64,000 nt of DNA from Seriola aureovittata (lineage: Eukaryota; Chordata; Actinopteri; Carangiformes; Carangidae). The number at the start of each line of letters is the position of its first letter. The stretch's first letter is position 1. Below the pieces are notes generated by a model, which was not told where the DNA came from, ran no database searches, and was given only the letters and a program-made list of their open reading frames with translations. Location of the stretch: contig NC_079375.1 of the NCBI RefSeq assembly GCF_021018895.1, forward strand, positions 20,160,492-20,224,491, given 5' to 3'. The translations under genes and the position numbers were made by a program. This document shows positions 40,641 to 53,400 of this stretch, piece by piece.

Positions 40641-40862
40641 GCGGCTGTCTCTGCTATGGGAGGGGGCGGCTCTCAGCCTGTGGCTCTGCTGCTGCTGCTG
40701 GACCTCCAGGGCCGCCGCCGCCGCCGCCGGACAAGGCGACAGCGCCCTCGGCTCCCTGGGCTGGCTGCTGTCGGATAAAGGGCCCTTCCACCAGTCACTA
40801 GAGTTCACGGAGGCTGCGGAAAGATACCAGCAGGGCTTCAGCACCAGATACAAGATCTACAG
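40582..40862 (+). CDS. brinp3: BRINP3-like exon 2: 5' UTR end, start codon, signal peptide, residues 1-83
   Basis: The acceptor is CTCCTCCCAG at 40572-40581 and the donor is CAG|GTGAGA at 40862/40863. The start at 40615 (AAGCATGA, A at -3) is the only in-frame ATG before the conserved sequence. The N-terminus has basic residues, then a hydrophobic, cysteine-rich core and six alanines encoded by a GCC repeat (about 40711-40728). The mature-protein motifs [10 protein letters not shown] and [11 protein letters not shown] follow and are family hallmarks. The exon ends in phase 2. Confidence 0.93.
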
Positions 40863-43800
40863 GTGAGACAGCTGGAGTGTTATGGGTGTGTGCTGCATTT
40901 ACTTTTCCCCTATAAGATATACATTTCTTAAATCTTTCTTCAGTTGTTTCAGGTTTGGGCTGCAAAGTGCAGATTTTCATTTCATCCAAACATACCACTG
41001 GATAATTTCACTGATGAGCACTCTGAGCTAGAGAGGAACTAATCAGTGAAAGCAGCTGCTGTAGTGTTTGGAATGAAAAGCTGCTCACTCTCAGGATTGC
41101 CCTCACAGGTATCACACCTGCACCGAATTAGTCACAAGCTGATGAGCAAATCTGAAGAACCACTGTAGCACTGCAAAATTCAACCCCCCGCTCCCCCTTG
41201 CACCTGAAAACTGATCTGCCACTCGAATAGAAATCAAACATTTCTTTCTTTCTTGGGTTTTCGTTTCAGGGTGTTTGGCATTTTGATGATTCTGTTATTG
41301 CTGATTTTCTCAAAATGACCCCTGCAGCCATGACGGTGTGTGGACAGCAACATCCTGTCAGTGACTTTCTGCAGCATCCCTGAGCTGCATGCACTTCTAG
41401 CTGCTGCTGCCTGTGTCTAAATGTTCCTCACAAGGAAGCTTAGGTCTTTCCTGCTTTGTTGCAACTGTGAGGTGTAAACTATGCCAGTCAATGCACTTCA
41501 GTCCAACATCTTTTACACATGCAATAAGGTGGCTCAGATTTTGCACGTATATTTGTGTACGATTTTGTCAAAAATCAATGTCTGCTGATATTTAGTTGCT
41601 GTCCCTGCAGTCTTGTGTGGTTTATCAATGCCTCAGGACTATGCTTCTCTTTCTGTGGTGGACACTGTCGAGTGTTTTCCAAAGTGAAAAAGTACTTTAT
41701 GTTTGCATCTATAAATCAATCGGTCCATTATCTCCTCCCAGGGAGCTTTTAGTTTGTGGTGTTTATCTCCGAGTGACACCTGCATTTTTTTCAATGGGCC
41801 TTGCTGCATAATTGTCCCAGTGATCCCCTGACTTGAGGCGTATTCTTTTCCAAACCCTGTTCCATGATTAGTGAAAATCAATGAAAGTGACAAAGAGGTG
41901 AACAGATTGGAATGTCGAAGGCGGCCGCCATCTGTAGCCTTTTGGCTGGCTGACATTTCACCACTCGGTGGGGTCTTTTACCCTGAAGCAGCGACCTGTA
42001 AACTGCCTGCACACATTTCTAACCCAAAGGCTTTTTCGAGGATTAGGGATTATGAATTTAAGGATAACTCCAAAATGAGACTCAACCAAGACTTTAAAAA
42101 AAAAAAAAAAAATACCCGCTGTAAAATGACTGCAGGCAGGAGAGTCAGTTTGGGCCAGTTTATAGTTCCTCCACTTGTTTTGACCAATTATTTAATGTCT
42201 TGTAGATAGATAATATCAGGAAAAGTATAAACTGTAGTGTATAAACACCAGAGGCATTTATTCTTAGAAATATGTCATATCTATATTTTACAGTCTCCAC
42301 AGAGTTGCAGATGCTCCATATTTTTCTATGTGCTCTTAAATAGCCGGGGGGGGACTAAACTGCTATTCTAGCCCTCTGACCTCTGTTACACCACCATGAG
42401 CATCACGTGCCTATCAGTCATGCAGCAGCATGTGATTAAGATGTCCATTTGCTCTTCGCAGCAGCTGCTTTTATAGTTCTCTTTTCCTCTCAAGCAGCTG
42501 TTTTGATCACTTCTGATTGCTTACAGAACATACATTAAACCATCATGTTTAGATATCCCAGGACCTTCCTACAGCAAACATCCCTCTGTTTGCCGTGTGT
42601 GCATGCTGATGGAATAGCTGTAAGCTAAACCCTGGGCTGGATCTGCCATGCCCATCTGTCCGCCAGTGACTGACACTCAGCCTGTCCCCTCGTTATGATG
42701 ATTGGCTGTAATGACACACTCCACACTGTCCCGGTTCCCCAATTATTTTTCTGCCGATCGTTTTTCTCATGGCAGTGATTTGATTGCCTCCCAGAAGGAG
42801 AGGGAAGTACACAGAGCAGCAGGCTGCACTGTGGGAGAGGTAGACACAAGCTGATGCTACGGAGGGAGGAGGGAGGAAGCTGCTTTAGAGTTGAGTGAGA
42901 CTCGTGTCCAAAGGGCACGAGATAACAAATGATGGCAGCTGATGATGTGGGACTTTCGGCTTTGCGCCTTTCTGTAGCAGTGGGAGTCGCGCTGCAATAA
43001 GTTCTGTTTTACCCACATAGGAGTTATTCAAAGCTGTGACAAGCTCGTTCAGACAACAGTAAGCAGCACGAAGGATTGGAACCTGGGGTTCTTGTACCCG
43101 AGGGGGAACTTCTGCAATTTCCAGAGGGCACATGGAAAGATTGTGGAGTAACCAAGCTGATTTGAAAAAGGAAAAATCATGATTTGGTTAAAAAAAGTAA
43201 ATACATATCAACATATTTGTCTATAGGAGGAAAATAAACACATGAATTTGACAACAAAAAAAAATGGTGTGATGCTCATCTTTAGTATCCAAATCATCAA
43301 TAACCTCTAGGCACACAGGGCAATTACAGCACAGCCTGAGTACATTGTAATACTGAGGCACTTTAAAGAGAGCAGGTATTTGGAGTGAACAACACAAACA
43401 AGCGAACAAACAAACAAACAAACAGTTTGACATTTTAGGGAAAAACACTCACTTGCTTTCTCGGTGAGAGTTAGATAAGAAGATTGATAACACTCATGTC
43501 TGGAGGGTAACTATGAAGGTACAGCCAGAAGCCTGTTAGCTGAGCTTGTGCATAAAGATTGGAAAGAGGGAGAAACAGCCAGCCTGGCTCTATACAAAAA
43601 AATCCATCAACCAGCAACTGTAAAGCTCACTCATTATTATGTTTTATCTGTTTTTTTTTTTTAATCCATACAAGAAAAAGATGTGATGCTAAGATAACCA
43701 GCTGCTGGCTGCTTCTTCATATTTACCTTACAGACACAAGGGCGGCAACGCTCATGTGAGTCTCTGCCAGAAAGTAAATAAGTATATTTTCAAAAATGTC

Positions 43801-44399
43801 GAAATTCCTTTGACTCAGAACTTTGTCTCTATTTTCTTTCCAACAAATGGGACAGAAAAAGACAGGTAAAAAAAAAATAAAAATAACAGTCTCATTTCCC
43901 AACATGAATGTCTAAACGCAGTTTCAAAGCCTCTTTGTTCTGTTTAAGAAAAGAGATCAATTCTACCATGGAAAAACTGTAACCACTATATTATTATTTA
44001 AAATGTGTAATATATAATTACTAGTGTTAAATCCAGAGTATTTAAGACAAAAAAGGTTCAGAATAAAATAAATAAAATATACTTCATCAAATTCCCACGG
44101 GAATTGCAAATGAAAATCTTACAGTGGATAAATAACTGACTTGAAGGTCAAGCTAAACTTGTTCTCCCTTTAGTAAGAAAGTGGGTGGTTAAAAAAGTGT
44201 CTCTCTGACATATCATCAGCTTATTATTAGGGCTCTTCAGGGGATACAGCTTCACAGCTGTGGGGTCACTACACTGTATAGTATATGTGCTTTAAAGTAT
44301 GTACCACACATCCACCTTCTCCAGTGCTCTCACCACAGCTTGTTAAACAGCAGCCTGGGGCCTTAAACACAGCTAAAGACCTCAATCAAATGAGCAAAA

Positions 44400-44495
<96 letters not shown>

Positions 44496-47400
44496 TGTGT
44501 TGCCGTGTTGCCAGGGAGTTTGGTCGATGGAAGGTCAACAGCCTGGCAGTAGAGAAGAGGGACAGTTTTGGTGGCAGCGGCGGTTTGGCTCTGCCCCTCG
44601 ACCCCGACTTCATACACACCATTCGCCAGCTGGGGAGGCGGCCAACCCTCCAGACGATTACAGAGAGTCTAATCAAGAAATATGGCACCCACCTCCTCCT
44701 CTCTGCCACTCTTGGAGGTACAGTAGAGTACACTGAGCTTCAAAGCAAGTCTGATTCACAAAGCTTCTTATGTGATTGGTTGTTTTGTTTTTTTTCCAGC
44801 ATGTGAGGCACTGATTTTACCGTCTGTTGCTTTCTAAACAACAAAGCATGTAATAATTTTTCTGGATCAGCGTCTTTTGGCTCACAAAAAAGCTCAAATC
44901 AGTCTGGTTTAGAGTACAAAAAACTAAATTTGAAAAGGCGAAAAAAAACTGGTTTAATATTTTTGTTTGGCTGTCAAAACAGCATGGTTCCCTAAACAGA
45001 GCTTCATTACTGTTGTACAACACTATAATTTATACACAATTGGCTTATCTTTTCTCTCGTTAATAAATCATTATGGCAAAGTATATTTTGTAAGAAGATG
45101 TGAGCGCATGGGTTTGAAAAGTGTAGGCTGTAAGAAAAACAACACACGACTTGGAGGCGCTGTGCAAGTTGAAATGACTTCTGAGAAAAGTTATCAGGAT
45201 TATTTTGATGTTTTGGTTGCTTCTATATCATTCCAACAAACACAGCACTTAGTCAATAATCACCAGTAAACATACAGTTTGGCTCTCAGGCTGCATCCAC
45301 AATACTACATTTTAATTTTAAAACGCATCGCTGTACGTTTACACCTGGCATCCGCACGATGCCGGGGTTTTTGAGCCCCTACAGAGCCTTTTGGAAACGC
45401 TGCTGCTCCCGTTAGAGATTGAAAACCCTGCGGTTAAAATTGACACCTTTGGAAACAACGAAGTAGACACCCCAGGTCGCTCCCTGATTGGGTCTTATCA
45501 GCCTGGACTACAGGTGCTGAAAGCAACATGAATAATGAATTACAAGTGTTACTGATGACGCTGTTTTTGCTAGCAGCTGCTGTGAAGTTAAATTCTGCTT
45601 TTCGACGCTGCAGCTGCCTTTGCAGTTCCTTGCTCGTAGTATTTTCTGCAACTAACCAACTGCATAGTGGACAACCTGCCTCCTGTTTACACCGGTTCAC
45701 GCATGCCCAGTGTATGTTAATGCTCATGTATGTATGTGTCTTCAGCTGTGATAGTATGGAGGGAGAGTGATTCTGCACAGAGATCGTTTTCGTTTTAAAA
45801 TGAAAACGTCTGAGTGTGAACGTGCCCTCAGCCTCTCAACTAAAGACAAAGAGCTTCTTCATAGTTGCACCATTTTATACCAATATTCAACAGTCTCTCA
45901 GGCAATTGTCTCCTCTGACGGCAGACCCGACAAACCACAACACAACACAGAAGGTTTTAATAACCGGACGCGACTCCTTTGTCTCACCTGGAACAACTCT
46001 TGATCTCTTGTTCAGACGTAGCTGATGCTGTAGCTGCCACAACTGACTGAGTGAAGTGGATGTCCTTGCTTTGAACACGTATGTCTTGTGTTTAAGTTTG
46101 CCTGACAAAGACCTCGAGCAGCCATCACAAGACTGTTTCCTATTGTTTCTTTTTATGACCCGTATCTATTATCTATCTATTATATACAGTATATCTATCA
46201 TATTTCAAACATCCCCACTGTTGGACTAATAAAGGTTTATCTTATCTCATCTTATCAATCATTTTGGTAACTGTATCACTAAAACACCTCAAGTAAACTG
46301 AAGAGTTTCCTTCGATAAAATACTTCAAACATAGTGAGAAAAGCTGAAAAGCCTTTATGAGTCTGTTGTTCTAGTTCCAAAACAGACTCATTAAGACTTT
46401 TCAACTTAACTAGAGTTGGCTGCTTTTACATTACTCATGTAATATTCATAATTGTTAGAAGTATCTCTGAGTGGACAATTTATTTAGTGAATCAGTGCTG
46501 ACCTGAGAGCTGCTTTGTTTTTCAATTTTTGGCAAACATAATTCAGATGATTAAAATAATTAATGGAACTTGATCAATGATCTTGAATAAGTTCAAGAGG
46601 AGTTCAGAGACCTCGTCTGTGCTTTTTCCTCCAATCATCCAAACCATCAGTTTCCCCACAGCATTTAGTCACTACTGCGCTTTTCTATCTGACCCAAAAA
46701 GATACTAATGAAAGGTGATTAGTGCTGCTCTGTCAGAGCTAATGAAGCTCTCGTTCCCTCTGCCTGACTGTTACCAGGGGAAGAGTCTCTGACGATATTC
46801 GTGGACAAGAGGAAGCTCAGCCAGGAGTCTTCACCCTCGGGGGCCGAGGCCGGCCGTAACGGCAACAGGAACTCAAACACCACGGGGACGGTGACCCTGG
46901 AAGCCCTTCACCAGCTGGCTGCTTCCTACTTCACCGACAGAGAGAGCACCCTTCGCAGGCTGCACCACCTCCAGATCGCATCCACCGCCATACGGGTATG
47001 TTCGAGTCAAACAGCTTTAAATACAGCAGCAGTGTGTTGGGAGATTAAACACCACAAAGTCACTGCCTGAAGGCAGCAGAGTTGTTCCCCAGCAGTGTGG
47101 TGGTGTGTCAGCCTCCAGCATTTACACGTGGGAATGGCAAGATATAAAGCATCGAGTTGGACCTGCATGGTTGTGGGTTCAGATGAGGTTACTGAATATT
47201 TATGAATGGCTTGTTCAGTCTTCAGGGACAGAAAATGAGTACAGTCAATCAATAAATAAATAAATGCACACACACAACACTTGGTTAAAATACTGTGTTA
47301 ACTGTACCTAGTATAATTTTAGATTAAAATATTAAGTCAACCCAATATTCTGTTGGTGCGATATTGACCCAGTGATATTTGGTGTGAACAAACGTGCCTT

Positions 47401-50400
47401 CACATATTAAACGATATATTATATATTCATTGTTTTAACTATGAGACTGAGATCAGTGGTGGAAGAAGTATTCAGATCATTTACTTGAGTAAAAGTAGCA
47501 AAATGACGCTTTAAACATACTAAGTTAAGGTAAAAGTATTGAATGCAAAATGTTACTTATTAATGTTACATAAGTGTTGAAAAAAAAATCTTATCAGTTA
47601 AAATCTTGCTTTTGCTGGTTTTCTCTAGTTTAACTTCTCACCTTGCTGCAGTGATGTAGACGTGTACTCGTGGGTGTGGCAGTACTCTGTGACATCACTG
47701 CTGGGCGTGGGCTTTTTTCAAGTTATATCAAGTTATATTATAAATAACGACCCTAGTCAATATTATTGGAACGATTCTATTGATGCATTAACATGTAGCA
47801 TGTTGTTCAGCCCCCATTTAACTCAACTCAAGTTGCTGTTAAATGCAGACAAATCCATAGTCATGCAATTTTGAAATGGCAAAGAGGTAACATCTAATCT
47901 TCCACAGATCTCAACTGCTCAAGGGCTTGAAATTAACATTTATTCTCGTTGTCACAACAAGTAGCTATGTATTATTATTGGAACCAAAACTTGTCATTCA
48001 AATCACACATTAAAAAGCTTGTTTCCAACGTGAAACTTAAAATAAGTTTTTTTTTTTTTTTTTAAGAATAAATCTCCTCCAGACAAGGTCACACTTGATT
48101 TTGGCAACTTTTTTTTTTTTTTTAATTTTATTGGATAACGGTAATCTGCTCTTCATGAATGCACCAGCATCTAAACAAGTTGGACACTGTATAACACTGT
48201 GCTCTGCATTTTATAACAGGCTGTGGAAATCACTGTACCCTGAAATCATTTTAGAATTGCATATTCACTTTCACTTTCTGACAGTTGTATTTGTCTGTTG
48301 TATTGTTTGTACTTCTACTACTACCACTACCAATAATAACAATAATAATAATAATAGTACTTCAATGTTGTAACTGGTGGAGGTGGGGCTAATTTAAACA
48401 TCTTTTTATACTGCTAGGTAATTTAATCTGCAACAATGGATCATATTTTACTAACAGATCATATAGATTATATGTAAAATCTTAATCTGAAAAGTAACTA
48501 GTAACAATACCTATAAAATAAAAACAGTGGAGCAAAATCAATATTTATCTCTGAAATATAGTGGAATAGAAGTATATATAATATATATATATAGTACAAG
48601 TAGGAAACACTCAAAGTTGAAAACTGTATGAGCAAAGTTTTCCTTCATGACAATCTGGTAGCTCAATTTGAAGATACGTGTACGAACAAATACTTTGGTA
48701 CTAGCTCAGGGAACTTATTTCCATAACTTATTAAATGATGTGGGATTAAGAACAAATGCTTATTTACAGAATTGGCCCGACACAAGGAGATTCACCTGCA
48801 GGGCTTCAGCAAGACTGTCGCATCTATCGCTGCTGTTTTTTCTCTCCTCAACGTGCAGCTTATTGTCACAGTGAACTCATGTGTGCAGGAGAAACTAGCA
48901 ACATTTGATTCGTCTTAGACTCTGTTAAATGGATTTTTTTATTTATTTTTTATTTTTTTTAAATATATAGCAAAATGGTCAATGTGTCTTTGCTAACCAC
49001 CCATTACAGGCTAATTAACTCTTTTAAAGCAGCAAGAAAAGTATAGTACAAGATAAAGGGTTTCTAAGACTTCAGCAGCAGCAAGCTTTAAAGAGCAGAG
49101 TGAAGAAGCAGCCCGGAGCAGCAGTTGTGCGTCCTGTAGTATAAAACACCAATCATCCATTTTATCATCTGAAGTGGCTATTAGAGCGTACGCATTAATC
49201 AGCCCGAGGGGCAAACGTAGATTCTAAAGTGAGTAGCCACTGATGAAGACAAGTACCCCCCCCCCCCCGAACTGAAAACGTGTTCCTCTGGTTATGCATC
49301 AGCTTGATGGATTAAAGATATCATTCCATTAATTTCCAGCCAGGCTGACTTCCATTCATTTGCCATTTTGCAGCATGTGTGGAGTTCAGGCAGATTGAAG
49401 ATCAGAGCAAGAGAAAGAGGGAGGGAGAGGGAGATGAATACTGCATTTTATGAGGGATGTGAAGCAGCACCTGTGTTACATGGCCATTCATTAAAATCAC
49501 ATGTGGTGCTGGGGATTCAGTGAGAAACAGGAAGGACTCTGAGCATAAATTTATGCTAATACACAGTAAGTTATGTGGTTTTGTGTTTCCGTGTGTCAGA
49601 ACATCCAGATTAATTACATTTAGAAATGATGTGAGCAGAGAAGTGAATCAGTTTAAAGTTTTTCAGTTGGAGAGAAGTTGATTTCTTCTCTGAGATCAGA
49701 ACAAATTATTCTGTCTGAGGAAAGAAAACTTTCTAATTGAAGACCTTTTCAGAATAACTTCAAAGTGACTCACTGCATTTAAAATTCATTAGAGGCATAA
49801 ACGCCTTTGTTGAGGCTGTTTATGTTCTTTTGATTGTCATTTTTTTAAAAGAAAAACGCACAATAAATGAGTCAATACATATAGGTCATGCCTAAGTGAC
49901 ATGATTGATGACTATATCCACTGACTAAACTAAAATTATCTGCTGTCTGTTTTCTTTATTTAATATGAGGAAACACAGCAAACTCAATAGAAGACACAAC
50001 TGAGTCACAACTAAGCCGTGTCTCGCATAATGAAATCACCAAAAAGACACCAGACAAAGTTTTTAGACCGAACTGTATTCTCTCAATATCCTTGCAGGTG
50101 ACAGAAACCAGAACCGGGCCGCTCGGATGCAGCAACTACGACAACCTGGACACAGTCAGCTCGGTGCTGGTTCACAGTCCAGAGAACAAGGTTCAACTAC
50201 AAGGTAAAATCTGCTCCCTAAAAAATCATTTGTCATTATGAGCTTCTTCTAAATTAACACTGATGCCGCTGCAGAGTTTGACAGTGATTTCTTTCTTTTC
50301 TTTTTTTGGTCTTATAACTTTATATTTTGGGAAATACACACACGTTTGAGTTAAATGAGAGGATCAATACCACTCTGACACCTCCATCTTAAATATGAAG

Positions 50401-53400
50401 ATACAGTCAGGAGATGCTCGAGCTTTGTTGAGCAAACATGTTGTTTTTACACTTCGGTTTTTGTATCGATAAAACAATATATACAACAATATGTTAATAA
50501 TGAGCTAGCTGTTTCCCACTGTTTTCAGTCTTTGTGCTAAGTTCACTGGCTGCTTCAGCTTATATTTACCAAACTGATAATGATTTTTATCACCTAATTC
50601 TCACCAACAAAACAGATAAGCACGTCCCAAAATGTCTATAATATAAATGTTGCTTTAAAGGATACATCTGCCGTTATTCGATATTTTTCTTATTGTTACA
50701 AAATCTCATGAAAAGACCAAAACCTTCCTTCTCCTTCAGAGAGAACGAGATCCTCGGGATAAGGGGAAAAAAAGTCTTATTGTGCTGTTGGACGTCAGAA
50801 AAGCAATGCATCTTTGTGTTTATAGGAAATCACTGTCTAAGTTGCCCTTTGAAGCTAAACACAGACGTTTACGGTTGCAAGCGGACAGACTGGACTGATC
50901 AAATCTCCCCCATTTATCACACACAAATCCATAATCAATGATGTAGTTAATAACAATTAATTAGTAATAGCAGCGACCACAAAGCTGACAGTCTCAGTAG
51001 ACCATTGACCAACGTTAGCAACGTTAGCATGTAAGCAGAAGTAGCATGTAAACCCAGAACTTACACAAGCATTTAATGAATGCACGAGACATATGTTAAT
51101 ATTAGATCTGTGATATGACATTTACACTACGACTGAGGACAAACTTGATGATATCGTTAGTGTGACAACATAATGACTGAGGATGTCTTACATGGGAGGC
51201 ATCCATACATCCAGAGAATCCAGACTTTGTTCCCTAATTGTTCACTTATTGACTTACTGAACTGGTCTCCTGCTGCTCCATTAAAATGATTGGGGAAGGT
51301 GTCCGGTTGATCCACTATGTCGCAAACTGACACTTGACACCTCTAACCGTTACTTTCTGCCACCAGTTCGGCTCCGCCCACAAAACACAGCATTGTTGTT
51401 TACAAACACAAAAAGGTCTATAGCAACCAAATTTTTGCTACTAATGTTTAAATTAAAAAAAAAAAAGTCCAGTAATTCAATAGTACAGCTTTTAATAAAG
51501 GTTACTGGAGCCTACCTGATCCTGTTTTTCACACCCCACAGGGCTGCAGGTCATCCTCCCCGGCTATTTACAAAGCCGCTTCATTCAGGCGGCTCTCAGC
51601 TACATTGGCTGTAAATCTGAGGGCCAGTTTGTCTGCCAGAACAGTGACTGCTGGTGCGAGTGCAGCGTGGACTTCCCTCGGTGCAACTGTCCCCTCTCTG
51701 ACCTGGAGACTCTGGAAAACAACCTGCTGCACATCAGAGACTCCTGGAGGCTGACCAACCAGGAGTTTGAAGAATCCGGTGAGTCAGGGATTTGAATTTA
51801 CTGTGACCCTCCAAAAAGGGACTTGAAAATGTCAGTTTGAATGGTGCTGTCAAAAACCCAGACGTAGAACATTGGCTTTTTTCTCAGAATTTTGGATTTC
51901 AGGATATAGTTGATTTTTTTATCAACAAAAGAATAAATTTAGACTTGGATTTAAGAGCTAACATGAACAAAAAACACATGTCTTGTTTTTGCTCTAAATC
52001 AATTCTTGGCTGTCAAATACTGGCAGCTGCCAGATACTGAATCAAGAGACCTGCCAGTCATGTGTCACATCAAATGATGTTCCTGGTGCTCTCAAGGTGC
52101 TCAGGGCTGCAGTGACTGAAAATACACAGACCTTTTAAAGACATCCATCTGTTCCCACCAATGTGCTGTGTAGAATCACTGAAGAAGAAGTGTGATTAAA
52201 GGCATAGATCAACACTATAGGAAATATGCTAATTGGCTTTTTTTTTACCAAGAGTTAGGCGAAAGATTGATAGCACTTGTGTGTCTGCACAGTGTATATT
52301 AAACCGACGATTACTCCATGCAAAAATAGTCCAGCACATAAACAACAGTTGCAGTTTCATTTTTACCATGCAGACATGTGTGTGGTATCAAACCTCTCAT
52401 CTAACACCAGTCCAAAAAACAAAAACGCATTTTCTTTTCCCCAAAATGACTATGACTTTAAATTAAGTAAGTAATTTAACGATAAGTCATTTCAACAAGT
52501 TAAAGCTCCTGAAAAGAAAAAGGCACCTTTTGCTTAAATTTTATCCAAGCAAAAAAGTAAATCAACGTACAAAAAATAAAATAAAATAAAAAAAATGACA
52601 AAGGGAATAAATTAAGGATCTAAAATTATAATATCAAAATGTTAAATTACTGCTGTATTGTTCCCCTAACCACTACAGCCGAAGCACCAGTTTGGAGCTC
52701 TTTCATTGATTGTCTGACGCTGACTGAGAGGCCTGATGTATAAGACAACGCTGTATCTTCCTCTTTCAGAGCCCCTGTTCTAATGTCCCTCAGCTCCACG
52801 CCGTGCACAAAGGCAACTCAACAAATAAAGGAACCAGCAATTACACAAAGCCTGGCCTGTGCCCAAGAGCTAGTAATGTATACACATTAATTTTGAGACA
52901 GCGCTCTAATTACCATAAATACACTATACATACATTTTTGCACAGCACTTCACGCAGACATTTGCAGCCAATTTGTAAGATTGTTTTGTGGCAGACAAAG
53001 GAGGAAGAACCGGCAGAGGAAACAAGGCCAAGGTTACAGGTCTACCACTGTGTTATTATAGTATCTTGAATTCACTGATGTTGGAAAAAAAAAAAAAAAA
53101 ACAGCACACCTTTGACACAGACCCCGGTGGCGTTGAGTGCTTCAGGTTAGTCTCTATTTTGGGATCTCACATGTACAAAGAGAGTGACACAGTACACGGC
53201 TGTCATGTGCAAATTATTATTAATACTACTGAGTGGAGCAATGTAGATGCAGTAAATGCATCTAAGTGTGAAAAAGTACACTCCCCCCACCCCCATCATA
53301 AAAATGCCATGGAACTTTTCTAAAACACTTGTTTTTCTTGGTAATGTTTCACGCAAGTCATTACTGTTACCATGGCAACCTGCCTTACTTTCACATCACA

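Noticed and set aside
40635..40853. Antisense ORF over exon 2
   Set aside because: Shadow of the GC-rich signal-peptide exon. No independent evidence.
44363..44733. Antisense Thr-His-rich ORFs
   Set aside because: Shadow of the TG tract and exon 3.
44285..44806. 173-codon ORF covering exon 3 and flanking intron
   Set aside because: Only 44515-44717 is coding. The Cys-Val run is the translated TG tract and the tail is intron after a clear GT donor.
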